A DNA stretch of 61,281 nt, from assembly GCF_030433715.1 (NCBI RefSeq), contig NZ_JAROCC010000014.1, positions 1-61,281 on the forward strand, read 5' to 3'. The notes under the pieces are model-generated. The model was given only the letters and a program-made list of their open reading frames with translations, had not been told where the DNA came from and made no database searches. Made by a program: the position numbers and the translations under genes. Of the stretch, positions 32,033 to 39,383 are shown one piece after another. Source of the stretch: Sporosarcina highlanderae. GTDB taxonomy: Bacteria > Bacillota > Bacilli > Bacillales_A > Planococcaceae. Each line of letters starts with the position of its first letter. Position 1 is the stretch's first letter.

Positions 32033-33331
32033 TTGTTTAAGTTACAAGAAAACAGTACAACAGTAAAAACAGAAGTCCTTGCAGGCTTTACGACCTTTTT
32101 TACGATGGTCTATATAGTGATTGTCAATCCAATCATCTTAAAAGACGCGGGAGTGCCTTTCGATCAGGTGTTTACCGCGACGATTATTGCGACGGTCATC
32201 GGGACATTGTGGATGGCACTCGCAGCAAACTATCCGATAGCGATTGCACCGGGAATGGGCATGAATGCATATTTCGCCTATTCAGTTGTCGGAACAAATG
32301 GCATAACGTATGAAACAGCTTTCGCGGCTGTATTTGTTGCAGGTCTTATTTTTGTTATTTTGTCTTTGACCTCTTTCCGAAAGGTATTAATTGAAGCAAT
32401 TCCTGATAACTTGAAGCACGGGATTACGGCGGGCATTGGTTTGTTTATCGCCTTTATCGGGATGAGACAGGCTGGCATGATCGTTTCCCATCCATCGAAT
32501 CTTGTAGCCCTTGGGGATCTTCACTCACCAACTGTGCTTTTTGCCTTATTAGGACTTACAGTTACGCTTATTTTGATGGCGATGAGAGTGCACGGGGCAT
32601 TGTTCCTTGGCATGATTGTTACGGCTATCGTCGCTTTCTTCACTGGACATTTATCATTTGACCAAGGTTTCGTCCAAATGCCATCGCTACCGGAAGGACT
32701 CATCATTTCCAATCCGTTCACAGCCTTCGCGGATGTCTGGCAGCACATGCTGTTCCCGGTCGTCTTTTCATTCCTGATGGTGACGATCTTTGATACGACA
32801 GGTACAATGATCGGCGTTGCGCAGCAAGCTGGGTTAATGAAGGGCAATAAAATGCCCCGTGCACGCCAAGCACTACTTGCAGACTCTGTGGCAGCAACGG
32901 CCGGCTCGATGTTCGGAACTACTCCGACAAGTGCATATATCGAATCATCGGCAGGTGTAGCAGCAGGGGGAAGAACAGGACTCACTACGGTGACCGTCGC
33001 CATTCTATTTATCATTGCTGCTTTTTTCGGACCGCTTGTTAGTGCGGTTTCAGGTTTATCCTCAATTACAGCACCCGCATTGATAATCGTCGGAAGTTTA
33101 ATGATGGGAGCTATTGCGAAGATCAAATGGGATGAAATTGACGAAGCGTTTCCTGCTTTTCTCATTATCTTAAGCATGCCGCTCACGTCAAGCATCGCAA
33201 CAGGGATTGCATTAGGGTTCATTTCGTATCCGATCTTGAAAGTCGTTACAGGGAAATGGCGTGTCGTCCATCCTCTTGTCTATGTGTTTGCGGTATTATT
33301 CTTTTATCAATTGGCATTCCTACCTCACTAA
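32033..33331 (+). CDS. NCS2/AzgA-type purine (hypoxanthine/guanine) permease
   Basis: A 432-residue transporter with 12-14 membrane segments. TTG start behind GGAGG. AGFTTFFTMVYIVIVNP at the N-terminus and NYPIAIAPGMGMNAYFAY are signatures of the AzgA-like branch (PbuG, PbuO, AdeP), which imports hypoxanthine, guanine or adenine with protons. FGTTPTSAYIESSAGVAAGGRTG, in its core TSAYIESSAGVAAGGRTG, is the substrate-site signature. The PurR-type boxes upstream support a purine substrate. Which of pbuG or pbuO it matches is not decided, so no symbol is given. Confidence 0.92.
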   Translation: MFKLQENSTTVKTEVLAGFTTFFTMVYIVIVNPIILKDAGVPFDQVFTATIIATVIGTLWMALAANYPIAIAPGMGMNAYFAYSVVGTNGITYETAFAAVFVAGLIFVILSLTSFRKVLIEAIPDNLKHGITAGIGLFIAFIGMRQAGMIVSHPSNLVALGDLHSPTVLFALLGLTVTLILMAMRVHGALFLGMIVTAIVAFFTGHLSFDQGFVQMPSLPEGLIISNPFTAFADVWQHMLFPVVFSFLMVTIFDTTGTMIGVAQQAGLMKGNKMPRARQALLADSVAATAGSMFGTTPTSAYIESSAGVAAGGRTGLTTVTVAILFIIAAFFGPLVSAVSGLSSITAPALIIVGSLMMGAIAKIKWDEIDEAFPAFLIILSMPLTSSIATGIALGFISYPILKVVTGKWRVVHPLVYVFAVLFFYQLAFLPH

Positions 33332-33340
33332 TCTTACCAA

Positions 33341-33380
33341 AGAGAGCAACTCCCAAATCAATGGGGTGTTGCTCTTTTTT
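33341..33380 (+). terminator. rho-independent terminator
   Basis: AGAGCAACTCCC pairs with GGGTGTTGCTCT, then TTTTTT. It ends the permease transcript just before fold-back repeat copy 6. Confidence 0.85.
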
Positions 33381-33398
33381 AGTAGGGATCTTTGTGTA

Positions 33399-33545
33399 GG
33401 TGCCTGTGCAGCACACAATCGAGAAAATTCACAGGATATGAATAAAAAATAAATGGAAAGGTTAATGCGAAGGGGTTTCAATGTTTATCTTGTGTATATT
33501 CATACGCCATGTTGAATTGTCATAAGTGTGTCGTGCACAGGCACC
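33399..33545 (+). repeat. fold-back repeat copy 6 (147 bp), diverged but with compensated ends
   Basis: Left end GGTGCCTGTGCA and right end TGCACAGGCACC. Compared with the common GGTACC form, both ends carry the matching change (A-to-G on the left, T-to-C on the right), so pairing is kept. The interior is more diverged than in the other copies, but the ATTCATACG and CATAAGTGTG blocks are still recognisable. Confidence 0.8.
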
Positions 33546-33607
33546 TTTACAATTGCTGGTTTACTCCCATAATTCTAAGATTTATAATTTTGGTAGGGGG
33601 GATGTAT

Positions 33608-34864
33608 ATGATTCGTTTAGTAACGAAAAGTGATTTGGAACAAGCGGCTTCTTTGATAGCGATGGCTTATCCGGGTATGCAAATATCGGATGAGGAAGAT
33701 AAGAAAGGGTTTATTGAGAGACTGACTCTTGAAATTGAATCTGAAAATAACTTGAAGTACTACGGGTTATTTAAAGAACAAAATGAGTTGGTAGGTGTGT
33801 ATAAACTTCATGATTTAAAAGGGAATGTAAATGGAAAGATTGTTCGTATTTGGGGAATTGGCACGGTAGCGGTTCACTTTTTCCATAAAAAAGAAGGAGT
33901 AGCGAAACAGTTGCTGCAGCATTTTCATGAGCTTGCTAGACAAGAAGGTGTCGGGATTGTATCGCTATACCCTTTTAATACTTCTTTTTATCAAAAGATG
34001 GGATACGGTTATGGACCGACACGCTACCAATATAAGTTGAAGCCTGCAAGTTTTCCAAACAGTGGTGATCGAAAAAAAGTAGTCATGTTGTCCCCGGCAA
34101 ATGAGGAAGAGATTGTTGCCGTTTACAATAATTTTGTATCGATGCATCATGGCATGATTGAGCGGACTTGGCATGAACGAACGTTAATTAAGAAAAAGCA
34201 TTCGTATTATGCCGGAGTTTATGAGGGAAATGAGTTAATTGGTGCACTTGCTTATGCTTTGCAACCTTTACAAGATAGTCATTTTCTTCATCATCATATG
34301 AATATTCTTGAATGGGTATGGACGAAGCCGAGTGCTTTCATTGATTTGTGTACGTGGATCCACTCACAACAGGATCAAGTAGATCGTGTATACGTTCGGA
34401 TGCATGATGAATCACTTATCTATCAATTTGATGATCCTCGAAACGATAGCATTAGGTTGATCCCGAGTGTGTATCATGAAATCGGAACGGTTGGCACGGG
34501 GATCATGTACAGAATTAGCTCAATCGAATCATTTGTACAACAAACTAATTTTAATTCATTGGATCGACCTGAAACCCCTGTCACGATTTCTTTGTTTGTT
34601 CGCGATTCTTTTATCCCGGAGCAAAACGGTAGTTACAAGTTAACATTCGGCGAAAATTGTTGGAGTATAGAAAAATCATTCAATCCCGCGGAGGAAGTTG
34701 ACTTGAGCATTACGATTTCAGACCTGAGTTCTTGGTGGATGGGCTGTGTCAGCATGGAGAAGCTAGTCCAATATGGAAAAGTGGAAGTGAATAATTGGCC
34801 GGCAAAACAGTTGGATCGGTGGTTTATGCCTCCCACAAAGCCGGTATGTTTAACTTCGTTTTGA
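33608..34864 (+). CDS. Eis-like GNAT N-acetyltransferase
   Basis: A 418-residue protein. The start at 33608 (MIRLVTKSDLEQA) is spaced properly from TAGGGGGG; the frame extends back into the repeat to 33509 but without a ribosome binding site. The N-terminal GNAT domain shows GIGTVAVHFFHKKEGVAKQLL (core VAVHFFHKKEGVAKQL), the acetyl-CoA loop with H/R-x-x-G variant, and FYQKMGYGYGPTRYQ. A second degenerate GNAT domain and a C-terminal SCP2-like domain (about 310-418, ending WFMPPTKPVCLTSF) complete the three-part layout of the Eis family, whose known members acetylate aminoglycosides or lysine side chains. Substrate unknown here. Confidence 0.85.
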   Translation: MIRLVTKSDLEQAASLIAMAYPGMQISDEEDKKGFIERLTLEIESENNLKYYGLFKEQNELVGVYKLHDLKGNVNGKIVRIWGIGTVAVHFFHKKEGVAKQLLQHFHELARQEGVGIVSLYPFNTSFYQKMGYGYGPTRYQYKLKPASFPNSGDRKKVVMLSPANEEEIVAVYNNFVSMHHGMIERTWHERTLIKKKHSYYAGVYEGNELIGALAYALQPLQDSHFLHHHMNILEWVWTKPSAFIDLCTWIHSQQDQVDRVYVRMHDESLIYQFDDPRNDSIRLIPSVYHEIGTVGTGIMYRISSIESFVQQTNFNSLDRPETPVTISLFVRDSFIPEQNGSYKLTFGENCWSIEKSFNPAEEVDLSITISDLSSWWMGCVSMEKLVQYGKVEVNNWPAKQLDRWFMPPTKPVCLTSF

Positions 34865-35008
34865 AAATGAAAAAATGTGGGGGAAGCCATGAACATCTCG
34901 TATTCCGGGTTTTCGCTACGACTATCGCCATAACAAATTTATGAAACGCTCGATTAAATTAGTTGTTTCTCAAAGTAATGAATTTAACGATGAAAAAGTT
35001 ACACCTAT

Positions 35009-35054
35009 CGAAAAAGGGATGAAGTATCCACCACTTGAGTGAATGCTTCATCCC
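35009..35054 (-). terminator. rho-independent terminator
   Basis: GGGATGAAG pairs with CTTCATCCC; the minus strand then reads TTTTTCG. It ends the TIGR01777 epimerase transcript 6 bp after its stop. Confidence 0.75.
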
Positions 35055-35060
35055 GAATTT

Positions 35061-35960
35061 TTACGTCAATAAATCCCTCAAAGCTGAATCCAACTTTGGG
35101 AATTCAAAGTCAAATCCATTTTCCAGTAACACCTTGGGCAATACTTTTTGACCTTCAAGGACCAGTTTGCTCTTTTGTCCCAAGGCCAATTTCATAGCGA
35201 TTGATGGTGCGGGAATCCAATGTGGACGGCCTAATACGCTGCCAATCGTCTTGCCGAAATCTTTCATTCTTAAAGGCGAGGGGGCTGTGGCGTTAACGGG
35301 GCCATGCAAACGCTCATTTTCTACAGCGAACAAAATCGCGCGAATCACATCAACGACATGAATCCATGAGACCCACTGTTTACCCGATCCAACCGTCCCA
35401 CCAGCAAATAGTTTATATGGCAATACCATAAGAGGCAGTGCACCGCCGTCATTTCCTAACACGACCCCGAATCTCATGAAGACCGTGCGTGTCCCGAACT
35501 CCTCTACACGTTTCGCCTTTTTCTCCCAGTCATGAACCGTCCTGCCTAAAAAGTCATCCGTCATGTTAGTCGAATCTTCCGTATACACATCATTGAGAGA
35601 TACAGGATAAATGCCAATTGCACTGGCATTAATAAATACGGAAGGTTTCTTAGGCATTTCGGAAATGATCCTAAGCAGTTCATCCGTTGCTACCATTCTG
35701 CTGTCATAGATTTGCTTTTGGTGTTTCTCCGTCCATCTTCCGTCATTTATCGAAACACCAGCCAAGTTAATGACGACATCGGCATTCCCGATTTCCTTTT
35801 CGGGACTCGCGTTTTCTTCGAGCCAAACTACATATGACAAATTGTTTGAGGAGGGCCTAACTTTCCTCGTTAGAACAACCACTTCATTACCTTTCTGCAG
35901 GAATAGGTCTATTAATTTATTTCCAATAAAACCAGTGCCACCCGCAATAACGATTTTCAA
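35061..35960 (-). CDS. TIGR01777-family epimerase (YfhF-like)
   Basis: A 299-residue extended-SDR protein. TTG start at 35960 placed seven bases after GGAGGTG; the upstream ATG at 35975 overlaps that site. It has KIVIAGGTGFIGNKLIDLF (NAD(P)-binding), VINLAGVSINDGRWTEKHQ (in part AGVSINDGRWT) and ASAIGIYP, and a C-terminal DUF1731-like end PKVLLENGFDFEFP. This is the layout of B. subtilis YfhF and of the cell-division-linked SulA-like epimerases. Its substrate is unknown. Single gene, own terminator. Confidence 0.9.
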   Translation of the reverse strand: MKIVIAGGTGFIGNKLIDLFLQKGNEVVVLTRKVRPSSNNLSYVVWLEENASPEKEIGNADVVINLAGVSINDGRWTEKHQKQIYDSRMVATDELLRIISEMPKKPSVFINASAIGIYPVSLNDVYTEDSTNMTDDFLGRTVHDWEKKAKRVEEFGTRTVFMRFGVVLGNDGGALPLMVLPYKLFAGGTVGSGKQWVSWIHVVDVIRAILFAVENERLHGPVNATAPSPLRMKDFGKTIGSVLGRPHWIPAPSIAMKLALGQKSKLVLEGQKVLPKVLLENGFDFEFPKLDSALRDLLT

Positions 35961-36111
35961 CGTTTCACCTCCCATATAGCAAACTCACTTTTATTTTGTA
36001 TATTCAGTCTACCATGAATGCATGCCGGACCCCCTATAAATATAGAGATTTCCCTCATATTCCACGGAAAATATACATGTTAGGATAGATGCCTAAAGTA
36101 ATAATAAACAT

Positions 36112-36149
36112 AAAAAGGAGGCAATCATGTCAGTCATGATTGCCTCTTT
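36112..36149 (-). terminator. terminator hairpin, minus strand
   Basis: GAGGCAATCATG pairs perfectly with CATGATTGCCTC across a 5-nt loop; the minus strand continues CTTTTTATG. It would end the transcript of the hypothetical gene at 36226. A solitary GGTACCTACACAGG, like the left end of the fold-back repeat, follows at 36156. Confidence 0.75.
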
Positions 36150-36155
36150 TGTAAA

Positions 36156-36169
36156 GGTACCTACACAGG
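36156..36169 (+). repeat. solitary end fragment of the fold-back repeat
   Basis: GTAAAGGTACCTACACAGG (from 36151) resembles the left junction of the full repeats, GTAAAGGTACCTGTGCA, but no right end follows. Comparable solitary sites are at 9511 (GTTAAGGTACCTACGCC) and 16145 (GTTAAGGTACCCTC). Confidence 0.45.
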
Positions 36170-36225
36170 GGCGTACGTCCATTTCTACACCTCTTGCCAC
36201 GCTTTGATTCATCAAGAATCATCTC

Positions 36226-36867
36226 CTACAATGTAGGAAAAGTGATCATCATTTCTCCATCACTGTTGATGACTTCAATAATTTGGTCATCGAATAGATA
36301 TGGTGTGTCTTTCTCATCTTGCGGTTTGACTTTCTCGTAAATGTTTTTCACCGACAAAACAGGAAACGTCACTGGTATGAAACGTCCTTTATGCAATACT
36401 TTCATATTGCCCATTAAAAACAATTCCTTGCTGGATGCCGCAAAACTTAAGTGGCCTACTTCTTTCTGTAAGTTTCCAGATACCAATTTAACGTTTTGCA
36501 ACAATGAAATAATGCATAAAATGAAGTCATTAATGACATCGTGGGATAGCTTTTCCAAACCTTGTTCGATGAATAAATTATTGAAACCGTTTCGAATCTC
36601 TTTAAAGGAGAACATCGTTTCAATTTTTTTAGGTTTCCCTTTGCCTAAATTGTTAATGACTTCTTTGCAATCCACGAAAAATTCTTTCACATAACCTGAA
36701 TTATTTTCCCTATGTACAATAAAATCCCCGAGTTCTTTGATCACTTTATTATCTTGTAGATCATTTTTTACAAATAATAAAAAGCTCAAGACGTCCTTTT
36801 CGTCAAAGCGTCTTTCTGCAAATTTATTGTAATAGTAATCAAAGAGTTGTCTCTCTTTTTTATCCAA
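36226..36867 (-). CDS. hypothetical protein, 213 residues
   Basis: A soluble, charged protein that I do not recognise. The N-terminal half is alpha-helical (MDKKERQLFDYYYNKFAERR, KDVLSFLLFVKNDLQDNKVI) and the C-terminal part is more beta (SFAASSKELFLMGNMKVLHK, FIPVTFPVLSVKNIY). No Cys cluster, no membrane segment, no nucleotide-binding motif. An AAGGAGTG ribosome binding site precedes ATG at 36867. Single gene. Confidence 0.7.
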   Translation of the reverse strand: MDKKERQLFDYYYNKFAERRFDEKDVLSFLLFVKNDLQDNKVIKELGDFIVHRENNSGYVKEFFVDCKEVINNLGKGKPKKIETMFSFKEIRNGFNNLFIEQGLEKLSHDVINDFILCIISLLQNVKLVSGNLQKEVGHLSFAASSKELFLMGNMKVLHKGRFIPVTFPVLSVKNIYEKVKPQDEKDTPYLFDDQIIEVINSDGEMMITFPTL

Positions 36868-37128
36868 AATGCTTCACTCCTTAAAGATCATTCTCTATGA
36901 AACGTTCATTACTTAATCATACCATGGAACGTTTTGGAGAAATAATATTTAACGCGGTAATAATTTTCTAAAACGGGTCGCGAAGCGTAGTGAGTTCTCG
37001 TTTCCGCCAAAAAACTTCCCATTCATACCAAAACAACATTCTATTTTTTGATTTAAAATATTGCACAAGGGAAACATCGCACATATAATAGCAATAATAT
37101 ATAGAACCTTGTAGAAATAAGGAGAATC

Positions 37129-37947
37129 ATGATGATAGATTATTTTATAGGGCTTAGCCCAATCCAACAGGCATTAATTGCCACCTTATTCACCTGGGGG
37201 ATGACAGCTATCGGAGCAGCCCTGGTGTTTACAACGAAAAAAGTCAATCAAAAGTTGATGGACGGGATGTTAGGCTTTGCGGGTGGCGTCATGATTGCCG
37301 CAAGTTTTTGGTCATTGCTTTCGCCTGCGATTGATATGGCAGAAGATGGACCATTTCCGTCTTGGTTTCCAGCAGCCATAGGTTTTTTATTGGGCGGCCT
37401 TTTTCTATGGCTCGCGGATAAAGTCATTCCTCACTTGCACCCAGGCTCTTCCATGAAAGATGCGGAAGGGATAAATCCCGCTAGCAAGCGACGCAGTACA
37501 CTACTTGTCTTTGCGATAACTCTTCACAATATACCAGAAGGGCTTGCAATCGGAGTTGCCTTCGGGGCAGTTGCGGCCGGAATGCCAACCGCAACAATTG
37601 CTGCGGCAATCGCATTGGCTGTCGGAATTGGAATTCAAAACTTACCAGAAGGAACAGCAGTTTCGATGCCGCTGCGCAGAGATGGGATGTCCCGCAGAAA
37701 AAGCTTTTTCTATGGACAGTTGTCAGGTGCGGTTGAGCCTTTTTCGGCTGTAATAGGTGTTCTTGCAGTTACAACGATGCAACCGCTACTTCCATTTGCA
37801 CTAAGTTTTGCGGCAGGGGCGATGATTTTTGTTGTTGTGGAAGAGGTTATTCCAGGCTCTCAGGAAAACGGGAACAAAGACCTTGCTTCACTTTGCTTAA
37901 TGATTGGTTTCGCAGTAATGATGATTTTAGATGTAGCTTTTGGGTGA
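37129..37947 (+). CDS. ZIP family divalent metal transporter
   Basis: A 272-residue inner-membrane protein with about eight helices. The two metal-pathway motifs are present: [20 protein letters not shown] (helix 4) and [14 protein letters not shown] (helix 5), with the His-rich loop KVIPHLHPG between helices 3 and 4. The family (ZupT, GufA-like) imports zinc and other divalent ions. The start could be 37129 or 37132 (two adjacent ATG) behind AAGGAGAATC. Ends at a bidirectional hairpin. Confidence 0.93.
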   Translation: MMIDYFIGLSPIQQALIATLFTWGMTAIGAALVFTTKKVNQKLMDGMLGFAGGVMIAASFWSLLSPAIDMAEDGPFPSWFPAAIGFLLGGLFLWLADKVIPHLHPGSSMKDAEGINPASKRRSTLLVFAITLHNIPEGLAIGVAFGAVAAGMPTATIAAAIALAVGIGIQNLPEGTAVSMPLRRDGMSRRKSFFYGQLSGAVEPFSAVIGVLAVTTMQPLLPFALSFAAGAMIFVVVEEVIPGSQENGNKDLASLCLMIGFAVMMILDVAFG

Positions 37948-37960
37948 AAAATAAAGGCAT

Positions 37961-38000
37961 AAAAAAGGAATCCCTCATAAAGAAGAAGGATTCCTTTTTT
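37961..38000. terminator. bidirectional terminator
   Basis: AAAAAAGGAATCC pairs with GGATTCCTTTTTT, giving T-runs on both strands between the ZIP gene and the convergent Gly-rich protein gene. Confidence 0.85.
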
Positions 38001-38006
38001 CATTTC

Positions 38007-38687
38007 TTAAAAACAAGTAAATTGATCGATTCGGTTTAAGTCAATTCCAAAATACTGCCATCTTCTTCGATTCGGATTCCAACGGTAACCCGCCACAGAA
38101 GTACGGCCTACGAATGTTGGGAAATACCAGAAACCGTTTCTTCTGGAAGTCCATATAAACGTATACCTGAATAGGCAACCTCTAATTGCGCCCGGGTCAA
38201 CCCTTAATAGTGATGCGCTCGGGTAGGCCGGTGTGTAACTCGGCGGTGGTGCTGTTGGTGCTTGATGACCTCCCCCTTGGCCTGGGAATCCTCCCCCAGG
38301 AAATGAAGGTCCACCTTGGCCAGGGAAACCTCCTCCTGGGAAACCTCCTCCTGGGAATCCTGGTCCACCTTGACCCGGAAACCCGCCTCCTGGAAATCCA
38401 CCTTGCCCAGGTGGAAAACCTGGTGGTCCGAAGCGTTGCGCTGTGTAATCCATGTTGCCTCCACCATATCCCCAGTCTTGACCGTAATTCGGCATTCCCA
38501 TCCAAGGCATGCCGTCCATACCATAATTGGACATTCCTGCTCCAGGCATGCCGCCCATACCATAATTGGACATTCCTGCTCCAGGCATCCAACCGTCCAT
38601 TCCATTTCCATTCATATTATTTGCCCCCCCTGTATATCCTTCAGGTAATTTTGGATACCATAATTCATTTTCGCGACTATTCGACAT
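38007..38687 (-). CDS. Gly/Pro/Met-rich repeat protein with conserved C-terminus
   Basis: 226 residues. Residues about 20-75 hold a repeat of the type PGAGMSNYGMGGM (four units); 88-145 hold FPGGGFPGQGGP-type repeats; after a Pro-rich hinge (APTAPPPSYTPAYPS) comes a compact C-terminal domain (about 160-226) with RGCLFRYTFIWTSRRNGFWY and FPTFVGRTSVAGYRW. The latter is what I recall of many short Bacillus proteins with variable low-complexity N-termini. A spore-surface location is plausible but not shown. GGGAGAG precedes the ATG. It is divergent from the second sigma operon. Confidence 0.75.
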   Translation of the reverse strand: MSNSRENELWYPKLPEGYTGGANNMNGNGMDGWMPGAGMSNYGMGGMPGAGMSNYGMDGMPWMGMPNYGQDWGYGGGNMDYTAQRFGPPGFPPGQGGFPGGGFPGQGGPGFPGGGFPGGGFPGQGGPSFPGGGFPGQGGGHQAPTAPPPSYTPAYPSASLLRVDPGAIRGCLFRYTFIWTSRRNGFWYFPTFVGRTSVAGYRWNPNRRRWQYFGIDLNRIDQFTCF

Positions 38688-38760
38688 TAGTTCTCTCCCT
38701 TCAAGCAGTTCCTCCTATCTTATGTAACAATGAAAGAAATGGGTTGGACTCTTGGGTACG

Positions 38761-38788
38761 AAAACTTTTTTGGTGTTTTAGGGTCTAA
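38761..38788 (+). promoter_or_regulatory. candidate autoregulatory ECF promoter
   Basis: AAAAC (38761-38765) and GGTCTAA (38782-38788) separated by 16 nt, 28 bp before the TTG start of the ECF sigma gene. The form and spacing match the candidate element before the SLH gene. Confidence 0.45.
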
Positions 38789-38816
38789 TGTATAGAGGGC
38801 AATTGGGGGTGGGGAA

Positions 38817-39383
38817 TTGACAGGGCAGGAAAATGAGCAAGAAGTTGCTAAAAGGGCTATTCGTGGAGATGAAGAGGCATTTTTACAGTTAATCTCTATG
38901 AATAAAGAAGCGCTTTACAGAACAGCATTTGCCTATTTAAAAAACGAAGAAGATGCAGTGGACGCTGTACAGGAAGTGACAATGCGTGCCTTTGAGAAAA
39001 TAAAAACGTTGCGGATGCCAGAATATGCAAAAACATGGCTGATCCGGATAATGATGAATCATTGTCATGATGTACTTCAAAAAAAGAAGCGTTATGTGTT
39101 CGATGAAAGTATCGGCGAATTAAAAGGGGTCAGTGATGATTTCACTTATATGGAAGTAGAAGAGGCACTTAGTCAATTATCAGAAAAAGATCGCCAATTA
39201 GTGCATCTCAAATATCTGCATGATATCAAAATTAAAGACATTGCCGATATGACATCTACGCCAGAAGGAACCGTGAAAACAAGGCTATACAAAGCAGTCA
39301 AATCATTACGGACGTTTTTGGAGGGAAAGGAGGAGGGTCAACTTGACGGAAGAGGAAAGAAAACTGAAGAAGTGGAAAGATGA
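38817..39383 (+). CDS. ECF-type RNA polymerase sigma factor
   Basis: 188 residues; TTG start behind GGGGGTGGGG. Sigma region 2 at about 20-85 (LYRTAFAYLKNEEDAVDAVQ, AKTWLIRIMMNHCHDVLQ) and region 4 at about 115-170 (LSEKDRQLVHLKYLHDIKI, IADMTSTPEGTVKTRLYKAV in part TPEGTVKTRLYKAV). Its last 41 bp overlap the next gene, a DUF4179 protein, the usual membrane anti-sigma partner of SigV/ECF30-like sigma factors in Bacillales. A candidate autoregulatory promoter precedes it. Confidence 0.93.
   Translation: MTGQENEQEVAKRAIRGDEEAFLQLISMNKEALYRTAFAYLKNEEDAVDAVQEVTMRAFEKIKTLRMPEYAKTWLIRIMMNHCHDVLQKKKRYVFDESIGELKGVSDDFTYMEVEEALSQLSEKDRQLVHLKYLHDIKIKDIADMTSTPEGTVKTRLYKAVKSLRTFLEGKEEGQLDGRGKKTEEVER

Noticed and set aside
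33509..33607. N-terminal extension of the Eis-like acetyltransferase
   Set aside because: It starts within fold-back repeat copy 6 and has no ribosome binding site; the GNAT domain begins at 33608.
36127..36207. 26-codon ORF with a perfect AAGGAGG site and ATG
   Set aside because: The ribosome binding site and start lie in one arm of a perfect 12-bp hairpin that works as minus-strand terminator, and the rest of the frame runs through a repeat-end fragment with no protein-like pattern.
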